Part shown: in pieces, positions 1 through 6,809 of the stretch
How the letters are laid out: every line of letters begins with the position of its first letter
Numbering within the stretch: the first letter of the stretch is position 1
Source of the DNA: RGIG4608 sp045606265
Lineage (GTDB): Bacteria; Bacillota; Clostridia; Oscillospirales; CAG-272
Direction of reading: 5' to 3'
Assembly (NCBI GenBank): GCA_045606265.1
Contig: JAZURO010000177.1
Coordinates: 1 to 8,155 of the forward strand
Length of the DNA stretch: 8,155 nucleotides
Program-made: the position numbers and the translations under genes
Notes under the pieces: model-generated
Seen by the model: only the letters and a program-made list of their open reading frames with translations
Databases searched by the model: none
What the model was told of the DNA's origin: nothing

Positions 1-387
1 GCGCACGTTCGCTAAAAAATGTCCCGCGCCTATGTATAAGTACGAGTCTAAAAGCTCGTTTCGATAAGAGAATGCAAGTGCATTCAATGCCGGTTTAGTG
101 GCTGATGGCGACGGATTTCTTGTGAAATAGATTACTGATCAACGGCTAATGATGCCGCGCGTTCTGTCTTGTTTGCCAAGCGGCACGAGGTTCGTTCTCC
201 ACCGCAAGTATTCACGCGAAATATAACTTATTCAGTTGTATAGAACTCAATTTGGGTGGCAATACTAATAATGGGAAAGTATGCCTATGCAAAAATCGAG
301 TATTATATTATATCATAATCAAACTGATTTGTCAATAGGTTTTATGAAATTTCTCAAAAATATTTTTTGGAATCATTGATTGCCATC
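1..387. other. Non-coding left flank, possible structured RNA or leader
   Basis: No convincing protein gene is visible. The first 240 bases are about 46% GC by hand count, then the DNA becomes very AT-rich (about 295-380). The GC-richer part carries several short inverted repeats: acgag/ctcgt at 42-46 and 55-59, aatgca/tgcatt at 71-76 and 79-84, and tgccgc/gcggca at 153-158 and 180-185 with a smaller cttg/caag pair nested inside (168-171, 177-180). A perfect promoter at 307-335 reads leftward into it, so the minus strand is probably transcribed. A minus-strand frame is open from 138 to the left edge but has no ATG and no Shine-Dalgarno. I could not match the sequence to tRNA, 5S rRNA, tmRNA, 6S, SRP or RNase P RNA from memory. 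It could be a 5' leader, a small RNA, a dispersed repeat, or the decayed end of a gene. Confidence 0.4.
307..335 (-). promoter_or_regulatory. Consensus sigma-A promoter reading leftward
   Basis: On the minus strand, TTGACA (335 to 330) is followed by exactly 17 bases and TATAAT (312 to 307). TGA sits directly before the -10 box, giving an extended -10 (TGn). Both hexamers are perfect consensus. A-tracts about 15-30 bases upstream of the -35 (around 350-366) could act as an UP element. The expected start of transcription is near 300, on the minus strand. It lies downstream of the operon terminator and so belongs to the next transcription unit, whose body is the left flank and whatever lies beyond the window. 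Confidence 0.8.
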
Positions 388-420
388 AAAAAGGGGAGCT
401 TTAACGTTAAGCTCCCCTTT
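388..420 (-). terminator. Intrinsic terminator of the five-gene operon
   Basis: A perfect 12-bp stem (390-401 paired with 409-420, arms aaaggggagctt/aagctccccttt) closes a 7-base loop. Read on the minus strand, the stem runs into a five-T tract (392 to 388) followed by GATGG. It begins 16 bases after the TAA of the radical SAM gene. On the plus strand the stem is followed only by TTTGTTG, so it favours the minus strand. It marks the operon end. Confidence 0.88.
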
Positions 421-436
421 GTTGTGTGATAAAGTT

Positions 437-2332
437 TTACTTGGACTCCGCGTCGTCGCGAGTGATTCTATAATACGAAAGCACCTCTAAGACAGTAGGA
501 TCATCGCACTCAAACTCGCCCTCTTTGAACTTATTTAACGCAATGATTTCCTTGGCTTTTTGCGATTGCTCAGGCGACAACGCAATAAATTTCGACCACC
601 ACTCATTAGCCAAATCACAATCGTGTTTGGTTACGGTGGTATATCTATCAGCAAGTCGAGAGCGCAAGTCGGCATCGTAAATTCTTCTGTATATGATGAA
701 TGTTTCGGGCATCCAAAGTATCTTCATAAACTCGTCAACATCGCGTCCAAACGCTTCTTCGAAGAAGTCAACGCCTCGTCCGATCTTGCCCTTGGTTGAG
801 TTGAGAACGGCTTGCACAGCGCGAATGAATTTTCTATTCCAATGCTTGCCGATATAATCGCGGTTCATAAAGAACTCTTTATCGTTGATAGGATGGTATT
901 TCATCGGGAAAGAATATATGCTTGCACCTAATTCTTCACACAAATCAACGTTCATTCGTAAGCGATGATACAGCTCTTCGGGCTTGTCCTCAAAGTTATA
1001 CAAAAGATAATTTGAAAGGCTCTTAATACCGCTTCCAACCGCAGTTCTAATTGATTTTTCATAAATATCTCTCAACTGCCAATGGTCAAATGCGATACGC
1101 AAAGGATAGATATTAACCTCAGCAAGCTTGTTCATATTTGCTTTTGTAATCAAACGCGAGTCTATGCCTTGGTTGAAATCAACTATACGCTTTCTCTTTG
1201 AAGTCTTGTGAGTTTTTTCGTAAAGCGGACGCACATATTCATCCAACCCCAAGATATCTTCCTTTGAAGCTGTATAGTAATAAAGGCAATGTGCTTCTTC
1301 TAATTTGAGATAAAGCTCGGTTTTCTCCGCATCATCCTTCAGCTTATCCATTATCTCTTTGTAGATTGAAATTGCTTTTCGGATGTATGCGCGATCATTA
1401 TAAGAATCCTTTAGGTTATTGATGGTCACTTCATACTCATTCGGGGGAGTGTAAGTTGCTCCAACACCAAAACCGCACTCTTTAATTTCGTCAATAATTT
1501 GATCATAACAGTTTGAAGCCAATACGTTGTTATCAAGCAAAAGCAAATCTTTTCTCGCACCGAAACGTTTATCGGTAAATTCAATTCGCTTTTTCAAATT
1601 GATATAATCACAATACTGTGGTTCAAGCTTAGGAACAGCACAGAAGCGGCACTTGTTTACGCAGCCTCTTGTCATATAAGCAAAGTAGGCATTATTGGCG
1701 GGATAAACGTAGTCAATTTCCTCCAATATAGAGTAATCAAGAGGCAGCTCATCAATAATCAGTTTATTGTCGGGATCAATATCGCCGGGATGATTTAACA
1801 AGCCAATGAAAGGCTTGATGCCCGTGGTAGCATATACTTCATCAGCAAGAAGCGAGGACATAATACCGCCCACCATAACATCTTCTTCCTTCTTACAAAG
1901 CTGCTTTGCGAAGTTTATAGTATCAATGGTAATATCCCAATAAAAAGTAAAGAGAGTTGTGATACCAACTTTATCGAATCTCGGCTTGGTAAAATATTCT
2001 TTGTCTTTGTATTTTTTGCGATATTCCTTAACAACATCAAGAACAATGTCATCCTCAAATATTGGATCAGTTTCAAGGATGGCATATTTACCGAGCTTTA
2101 TAAAATCGAAAAGTGTAGGATAATAGTTCTTCCAAAATACTTCCGGAAGAATTATTGAAAGATGATTTATCAGATCATCACATATTAGCTCTACCGCCAA
2201 GGAGCGCATATCGCCTTTGTAGAAGCGAACATCGTCACCAACCATACGGTAATAGGTGGCTAATTTCATCAATCCCATCGGGGGATATTTATTATTATAA
2301 TTTGGCTCTATGAGCAAAACTTTTCTATTCAT
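437..2332 (-). CDS. Radical SAM protein with B12-binding-like N-terminal domain
   Basis: This is a 631-aa radical SAM enzyme. The cluster motif CxxxCxxC is complete (C224, C228, C231, in the context TRGCVNKCRFC) and would hold the 4Fe-4S cluster that cleaves SAM. Residues 1-215 look like the Rossmann-type domain of B12-binding radical SAM proteins (KVLLIEPNY at the start, YPPMGLMKLATYYR at 16-29, VGGIMSS at 154-160), but I see no DxHxxG cobalamin motif, so B12 use is doubtful. Barrel-like segments follow: LLLLDNN (263-269), DFNQGIDSRLIT (385-396) and LYNFEDKPEELYHRL (444-458). A charged, probably helical insertion lies at about 295-380. The C-terminal 150 residues are unassigned. The start ATG lies 5 bases after the stop of the GHKL gene, with no clear Shine-Dalgarno, so translation is probably coupled. 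It is the last gene before the terminator. The substrate is unknown; DNA, RNA or peptide modification are all possible. Confidence 0.85.
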   Translation of the reverse strand: MNRKVLLIEPNYNNKYPPMGLMKLATYYRMVGDDVRFYKGDMRSLAVELICDDLINHLSIILPEVFWKNYYPTLFDFIKLGKYAILETDPIFEDDIVLDVVKEYRKKYKDKEYFTKPRFDKVGITTLFTFYWDITIDTINFAKQLCKKEEDVMVGGIMSSLLADEVYATTGIKPFIGLLNHPGDIDPDNKLIIDELPLDYSILEEIDYVYPANNAYFAYMTRGCVNKCRFCAVPKLEPQYCDYINLKKRIEFTDKRFGARKDLLLLDNNVLASNCYDQIIDEIKECGFGVGATYTPPNEYEVTINNLKDSYNDRAYIRKAISIYKEIMDKLKDDAEKTELYLKLEEAHCLYYYTASKEDILGLDEYVRPLYEKTHKTSKRKRIVDFNQGIDSRLITKANMNKLAEVNIYPLRIAFDHWQLRDIYEKSIRTAVGSGIKSLSNYLLYNFEDKPEELYHRLRMNVDLCEELGASIYSFPMKYHPINDKEFFMNRDYIGKHWNRKFIRAVQAVLNSTKGKIGRGVDFFEEAFGRDVDEFMKILWMPETFIIYRRIYDADLRSRLADRYTTVTKHDCDLANEWWSKFIALSPEQSQKAKEIIALNKFKEGEFECDDPTVLEVLSYYRITRDDAESK

Positions 2333-2337
2333 AGGGG

Positions 2338-3888
2338 TTACTTCATCTCTTCCTTGATTTTGTCTATTATCTGCTCAGCAATTTCCTTGGGAGCCACATC
2401 GGTGATAATAGTCAAGATTTTACTTACAAGTTTTCTTTCATTTCTTGAAAGCTTTGATAAACTATCGGTAACAAAAGTTTTCTTCTTATCTTCTGTTTTA
2501 GGAGTAACCGTAGTTTCTTCCGCTTTTCTCTTAAGCTTGTCCGCTTCGTATTTTCTGCCAATACTCTTTCGAACTTCCGAAATAGGAGAAGATGTATCTC
2601 CGTCATCAAGCTTGTCCAATCGCTTACGAGCTTCTTCAGCGCTTCGTTTTGCCTTTTCGATATCAAATTGAAGCTTTTGACGTTCTTCCTCATTGACAAA
2701 ACCACTTGCTTCTTTCTTTTGATATTCGCTAACGATAGCTAAATATTCTTCTTGACGTTTATAATCGTTTTTTACCCTATTGGCTTCGTAATACAATTTG
2801 TGTAAAACATCGAAGAAGTACACTCTCAAAAGATCCTCGAACAAAACACGAGCTTCGTTTTCGTTAAAATAATCTCGTTGAGAGTTAGGTACTAACTGTC
2901 GATCAACTGCAAAAACCTCACCGACAAAATAATAATTGCCTCTGTTTTCCTTAAACAAATCGGTCAATACATCATCGTTGCCAAGTTGTATATTGGCACT
3001 ACGCACGCGCAGACCACGCATTGGGTTGACTTTGGGAATCTGCTTTTCAAAACGGGATAATCCTACCCACATCCAAGCAATCAAGTCGCCCTCATTGTTT
3101 CGAAAGTCCTTAAATTCCAACTTGGAGATTTCATCATAGTTCTTCAGAGATGAGCCGCTTTGCTCTTTGAGTTTAGCGGTGTATTCTTTGAAGATTTGGC
3201 AACCGTTTACTCTAATGCAATACTCGTCTATATTATAGCCGATGCTTTTAGCATAAGAATATATCTGTGTTCTGAATATGAAGGTGTTTTTATAAGGAAC
3301 GGGAGCAACAAAGCTTAGATACTCTCTTACCTTGTTGTCATCTAATAAGTCTGTGTTTTCTTTGTTGATGTCAAACATTTCAACTTCGAAATAGTGTTTA
3401 TCAGATGCTTCATTTTCGATAGAATATGTAACAATGGCATCCCAAATCTCGTCAAGTGTATATTTCTTGTTTTCAACAAGCATTGCTCTCATTTTTTGAG
3501 CATTACAAGTCATAACAGACTTAACCGGTTCGCCTTTATAACTCGTTGTAAACTTTAATGTTTTACAATACGCCAAGCCACAAAGACGACCGATTCCACG
3601 AAATCCCTTGTTTCTGCCAATTTGCTTGTTACTATTGGCAATATCTCCTACATCCTCAATAAACGCATCAGATTGCACACCCGTTGCATTATCCTTTATG
3701 CTAATATATCGCTTTTTCGAATCGATGAAAATGTCCACCGAACCTTCGTCGGGCGCAAGCAATCCAATTTGCATAGCAAGATCAATTTGGTCACAAGCAT
3801 TTTGAATATACTCTCTATAAATAACCTTGGAGTCGGAATACATACCCGTTGTAAGGTTATCAAGAATGTTTTTTCCTACTGTTGCCAT
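2338..3888 (-). CDS. GHKL (Hsp90/MutL/MORC-like) ATPase
   Basis: This 516-aa protein has an N-terminal Bergerat-fold ATPase. The N-box is YREYIQNACDQID (24-36), with Mg-binding E26-x3-N30 and D33. The G1 motif is D66-N-A-T-G70, with Ala where most families have the middle Gly. The G2 loop is GFRGIG (95-100), preceded by K94. A second domain contains GLRVRSANIQLG (292-303) and FAVDRQLVPNSQRDYF (326-341), which resembles the transducer region of Hsp90-like proteins and may reach the nucleotide. Residues 364-460 are charged and probably coiled coil, with a short helical domain at 475-516. In this fold ATP binding usually drives dimer closure, so it may act as a clamp or remodeller for the adjacent HerA/NurA-type pair; that is inference. 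Its Shine-Dalgarno overlaps the HerA stop codon. Hsp90 itself, MutL and gyrase B are unlikely, since their later domains are not evident. Confidence 0.85.
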   Translation of the reverse strand: MATVGKNILDNLTTGMYSDSKVIYREYIQNACDQIDLAMQIGLLAPDEGSVDIFIDSKKRYISIKDNATGVQSDAFIEDVGDIANSNKQIGRNKGFRGIGRLCGLAYCKTLKFTTSYKGEPVKSVMTCNAQKMRAMLVENKKYTLDEIWDAIVTYSIENEASDKHYFEVEMFDINKENTDLLDDNKVREYLSFVAPVPYKNTFIFRTQIYSYAKSIGYNIDEYCIRVNGCQIFKEYTAKLKEQSGSSLKNYDEISKLEFKDFRNNEGDLIAWMWVGLSRFEKQIPKVNPMRGLRVRSANIQLGNDDVLTDLFKENRGNYYFVGEVFAVDRQLVPNSQRDYFNENEARVLFEDLLRVYFFDVLHKLYYEANRVKNDYKRQEEYLAIVSEYQKKEASGFVNEEERQKLQFDIEKAKRSAEEARKRLDKLDDGDTSSPISEVRKSIGRKYEADKLKRKAEETTVTPKTEDKKKTFVTDSLSKLSRNERKLVSKILTIITDVAPKEIAEQIIDKIKEEMK

Positions 3889-3894
3889 AAACTT

Positions 3895-3901
3895 CTCCTT
3901 A
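3895..3901 (-). promoter_or_regulatory. Shine-Dalgarno of the GHKL gene overlapping the HerA stop codon
   Basis: Read on the minus strand, the HerA stop TAA (3901-3899) runs straight into the ribosome site: TAAGGAGAAGTTTATG. The AAGGAG core shares two bases with the stop codon, and the ATG follows 6 bases after the A of the GGAGA run. This fixes the start of the GHKL gene and suggests coupled translation of the two proteins. Confidence 0.75.
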
Positions 3902-5608
3902 CTTGAATTGCTTATAGATAGGCTTGGGGAATTTGATGCTTAACAATGAACGGAACACGGGGTTTTGGATGATATATTCACCTTGTTTCAAACGTGTCAT
4001 CATTGTTTTATATACGGAAGGAATGCTCTTATAATCGCTCTTAGTAACTTCGATGGAGTTGGTGCGACCGTAAGCGTGAGTAGAACAGTTGCCTGTAACT
4101 CTATCGTGAATTGTACTTCTAAACTGCTCAGCAGCGAAAAGCACAACGCCGAGGGAACGACCACGTTCTGCCACATCAAGCACTTGACGAAGGATAGGAG
4201 AGTTTTTCGGCGTTTCCTTTGATGCGTACTTATTCAACTCGTCAATGAAGATAACAATTCGAGAAGGAGGATTGACACCTTCCTCGCCCGCATATTGTCC
4301 TAACTGCAAATCATAAATAGTACGAATGGCATCACCAAACACATACGCCTGCTTATCTTCAGAAAGCTTTGCAATATCGATGACGTGTACTTCGTTCTTT
4401 TTGATATATTTCATAGCATCACCAATACGGATTTCGCCATCGCTTTCGCGGATATCTCGTGCAAAGATTTTGTTATCGGTAATACTCTTGTTGATAATAC
4501 GGTAAAACTTTCTCCAGCTCGCAACGGGGATTTCTTTGTCTTTGCCGGAAGATTCCGTAGAACATTTTTCTTTGACGGCTTCAAGAAATTCTTGCCAATC
4601 ATTCACTTGATTGAACTTGCCTTGTCCCGACATTATGTAACTGATGATGGATTCCATTGTTTGAGTGGAGTCATCAATGTTCGCAAACATAAGGTCAAGG
4701 TTTTCTTTATCGTATTTATAGATATACTTGAACTTCTTTGCTTTTTTCTTCTTGATATTATCCTCAACTTCTTCGGGAGTCATATATGTGTTCCAATGAC
4801 GAGTTTTCGGAATAGAGTAAGGATAATAGTATTGAACATTTTTGAAAGGCTCTGCGGGCAATCCCAATTTTTCGTAGATTGCGAGAGTTTCCTTGCGAGC
4901 TTGCTCGGGATTACTCTCGTCAGAAAAGTCATTCAACTGATCGATTGCGAGAAGATCTTTACCCTTAACGTTAAACAATACAAACGCTACGCTATCTTCG
5001 TCCTCATCTTTGGGATTCTTCTTCATATAACTATCTTGAATTGCTTTAAGGAGAAACATCGCATACGACGTTTTTGAAGCAAGACCGGAAATACCCGAAA
5101 TGTTGAGGTGGGCACCCTCGGGACCGATAATGAACTTTGAATTAAGATTTACGGGCAAGGTAACCTTTTCACAGTTCTTTGTTCCTTCGTACATTTCAAG
5201 GTATCCACATATAAGAGGATTACGAATATCTTTCAAACCAAGAGCGTAATTGATCTCGTCAGCCGTCGCCAACATAACCTTCGCATTGCTCTGAAGGGGA
5301 ATATAAATGTTTGCAGTATTGCAAATTACCTTGGCGCTTACATAGTTCATACCTACACGAAGTGTATTTTCTTCCGCATCAACATCACCAAAATCGCTTG
5401 ATATAAAATTGGTCAAAAAGCTTGCAGCATCGGTAATATGTGCAATATCTTCGATAACGCCATAGGAAAAAGAGTTGTTAACGTGCTGAACCTTAACGAT
5501 ATCAAACGGGTTCAGAATAAGCTCCGGATCCGTCCAAAAAGTGAAATCGTCAATCGTAGTAGGGTTCTTTTCTGTCGCCAATACACGACCTATAATATTA
5601 TTAGCCAT
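3899..5608 (-). CDS. HerA-like (DUF87) hexameric ATPase/DNA translocase
   Basis: This 569-aa ATPase is of the HerA/FtsK class. The N-terminal 105 residues resemble a HAS barrel (GRVLATE at 7-13, PFDIVKVQH at 34-42, SYGVIEDI at 48-55), the part that docks partner nucleases in known HerA proteins. The P-loop region is SGISGLASKTS (171-181). It keeps K179-T180 but has Ser instead of Gly before the Lys and unusual Gly spacing. Walker B is IVIFIDELNK (451-460) with D456-E457. Downstream are RGRSLGVVLFAAEQFRS (482-498), with the sensor-like Q495, and AYGRTNSIE (512-520). These match the order in HerA proteins. A helical, Lys-rich insertion lies at about 265-400. The C-terminus ends in FPKPIYKQFK. 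The NurA-like gene lies 13 bases upstream, so a HerA-NurA complex that pumps and degrades DNA in the cytoplasm is the expected function. The ATG start has a strong AGGAGG. Confidence 0.88.
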   Translation of the reverse strand: MANNIIGRVLATEKNPTTIDDFTFWTDPELILNPFDIVKVQHVNNSFSYGVIEDIAHITDAASFLTNFISSDFGDVDAEENTLRVGMNYVSAKVICNTANIYIPLQSNAKVMLATADEINYALGLKDIRNPLICGYLEMYEGTKNCEKVTLPVNLNSKFIIGPEGAHLNISGISGLASKTSYAMFLLKAIQDSYMKKNPKDEDEDSVAFVLFNVKGKDLLAIDQLNDFSDESNPEQARKETLAIYEKLGLPAEPFKNVQYYYPYSIPKTRHWNTYMTPEEVEDNIKKKKAKKFKYIYKYDKENLDLMFANIDDSTQTMESIISYIMSGQGKFNQVNDWQEFLEAVKEKCSTESSGKDKEIPVASWRKFYRIINKSITDNKIFARDIRESDGEIRIGDAMKYIKKNEVHVIDIAKLSEDKQAYVFGDAIRTIYDLQLGQYAGEEGVNPPSRIVIFIDELNKYASKETPKNSPILRQVLDVAERGRSLGVVLFAAEQFRSTIHDRVTGNCSTHAYGRTNSIEVTKSDYKSIPSVYKTMMTRLKQGEYIIQNPVFRSLLSIKFPKPIYKQFK

Positions 5609-5616
5609 TTATTCGT

Positions 5617-5624
5617 CCTCCTCA
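5617..5624 (-). promoter_or_regulatory. Shine-Dalgarno of the HerA gene overlapping the NurA stop codon
   Basis: On the minus strand the NurA-like gene ends in TGA (5624-5622), and its last A is the first base of a perfect AGGAGG (5622-5617). The HerA ATG follows 8 bases later. A ribosome finishing the nuclease sits on the start site of the ATPase, as expected for partners made in a fixed ratio. Confidence 0.8.
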
Positions 5625-6791
5625 AAACAGGTGCAGAAACATTTCTGCGCTTATATACTTGCTTTTTACATAAGATTCAGTTAAGAACACGGGGTAAAGG
5701 TGATTTGCCCATCGTCTATCCGTACCATAACAAGTAGGATTGCGTTCGTTAATAATGTTTGCGGAAATCAAATCAATGACATCGGTATCGATTCCGTTTT
5801 CAATTTCCTCATCCATCATTATTTTTTCGACCTTAACCACACCGTCAAAGGGTGTTTGCGTACGTTTTTTATCACGTAAACGAATGTACCAAACGCCAAA
5901 TTGAACGTCGCCCAAAAACTCTCTGTTTTCATATCTTGCAACGGGTGTTCTGTGAAAAACAGGAAGGTCTGCAATATAGTTGGAATTAGGTTTACCCGTA
6001 TGATCAAGACAGCTTTCGGGATTAAATGATTTTGAAACACCTATAACCCAACTGTAATTGTGCTTTATCTTCTGTAAAGTTCTCAAATCTTCACGTCCCG
6101 TTTTCATTACCTTGTATTCGAGAGAACCATCCTTCAAAAGATAACTGTCTTGTCCCAAACGTTTATCTTTTACAAGTTCGGCAACCATACGTTTTTCTGC
6201 TTCCACCATATAATCTTGAATTACACCAATGGCAACACTATCAAGCTTTGTGTCGGGCGTTCCCGTTTTTGCAGTTGAATATGGCAATATTGCAGAAAAA
6301 TGCAATCCGAGTCGTTGTAATTCCTCGCTCTCATTGAGCTTCTTTACTTTTGATGCGAAGAAAGCAGTATCATCCCAACCGTCTGCATTTGCCTTATCCG
6401 GCAAAGCCAAAACAAGTTCTCTATAGAAACGTTCTTTGTGCATACGCTTATCATCGCGCCTACAACAACCAACACCAATTTGTCCCGCTACGACGGGGAA
6501 AACCTGTTTATTATATGCAATATCGTCAACCTTGAAAACGTGCCTTGAACCATCGAGAAAATACTTCAACAATGGTTCTGCGCCAATTTGGTGCAGCTGA
6601 TCGGCAAGTGGTTTTAGGTCGCGCGGTTTTTTGAGAACCTCCGTTTCACCGGAATCCTTCCATTTCATTATTTTATTTGGATCATCGTCATAATCTATCG
6701 AAGGCACACCAATAGAATCGTAACTATATTTGTAGGTATGATAGCTTTTTCCTTTGGTTTCCTTCTCAATAATTTCCATTATTTTAGGCAT
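5622..6791 (-). CDS. NurA-like nuclease, partner of HerA
   Basis: This 389-aa protein is called from motif order and context. NurA nucleases have an RNase H-like fold with metal-binding Asp residues. Here a first candidate is D80 in FLDGSRHVFKVDD (78-90), like the NurA VDGS motif. A second is D221 in LLKDGSLEY (218-226), like the DGSL motif. VIGVSKS (249-255) matches the GxxKS element with K254. Near the end, HLYPVFLTESYVKS (364-377) resembles the conserved C-terminal YP element. FGVWYIRL (298-305) looks like the strand before it. The gene directly precedes HerA and shares its stop codon with the HerA ribosome site, as in many NurA-HerA pairs. Known NurA acts as a 5'-3' exonuclease and ssDNA endonuclease with HerA. 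The protein starts at ATG, 5 bases after AGGAGG. A distant NurA assignment is likely; catalysis is not proven. Confidence 0.75.
   Translation of the reverse strand: MPKIMEIIEKETKGKSYHTYKYSYDSIGVPSIDYDDDPNKIMKWKDSGETEVLKKPRDLKPLADQLHQIGAEPLLKYFLDGSRHVFKVDDIAYNKQVFPVVAGQIGVGCCRRDDKRMHKERFYRELVLALPDKANADGWDDTAFFASKVKKLNESEELQRLGLHFSAILPYSTAKTGTPDTKLDSVAIGVIQDYMVEAEKRMVAELVKDKRLGQDSYLLKDGSLEYKVMKTGREDLRTLQKIKHNYSWVIGVSKSFNPESCLDHTGKPNSNYIADLPVFHRTPVARYENREFLGDVQFGVWYIRLRDKKRTQTPFDGVVKVEKIMMDEEIENGIDTDVIDLISANIINERNPTCYGTDRRWANHLYPVFLTESYVKSKYISAEMFLHLF
5633..5648 (-). other. Short hairpin at the end of the NurA-like gene
   Basis: The minus-strand RNA can form GCAGAA-AUGU-UUCUGC, a perfect 6-bp stem with a 4-base loop, ending 11 bases before the AGGAGG of the HerA gene. 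It encodes part of the last residues of the NurA-like protein. It could tune coupling of the two genes, or be chance. It lacks a T-tract long enough for termination. Confidence 0.25.
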
Positions 6792-6796
6792 ATCTT

Positions 6797-6802
6797 CCTC
6801 CT
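6797..6802 (-). promoter_or_regulatory. Shine-Dalgarno of the NurA-like gene
   Basis: A perfect AGGAGG lies 5 bases before the ATG at 6791, in the 18-base gap after the TGA of the DUF4143 ATPase gene. It settles the start codon. No room is left for a separate promoter in this gap, so the NurA-like gene is either read through from the ATPase gene or served by a promoter inside it. Confidence 0.75.
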
Positions 6803-6809
6803 AAAATCG

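Noticed and set aside
1..138. Minus-strand frame open to the left edge (46 codons) as a partial gene
   Set aside because: It follows an in-frame TGA at 141-139, has no ATG or Shine-Dalgarno and no recognised motif. Both neighbouring frames look about as protein-like, so it is not supported as coding.
1..240. Known RNA gene (tRNA, 5S rRNA, tmRNA, 6S, SRP or RNase P RNA)
   Set aside because: None of their hallmark sequences, such as a full T-arm with acceptor pairing or GGAUUCGAC, could be found on either strand.
245..275. T-box-like gggtggca string on the plus strand
   Set aside because: Only a few bases match the antiterminator consensus, there is no stem I or downstream terminator on that strand, and the promoter here reads the opposite way.
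560..799. Plus-strand open frame inside the radical SAM gene
   Set aside because: It is a short antisense shadow without a ribosome site or recognisable domain.
2424..2705. Out-of-frame minus-strand open frame within the GHKL gene
   Set aside because: It is a shadow of the Lys/Glu-rich coiled-coil coding region; the real frame carries family motifs and stays open throughout.
4385..5077. Plus-strand open frame of 230 codons inside the HerA gene
   Set aside because: It lies wholly antisense to a well-supported gene, has no Shine-Dalgarno, and its translation is Phe/Ile/Val-rich in the manner of the reverse of a Lys/Asp/Glu-rich gene. No known motif is seen.
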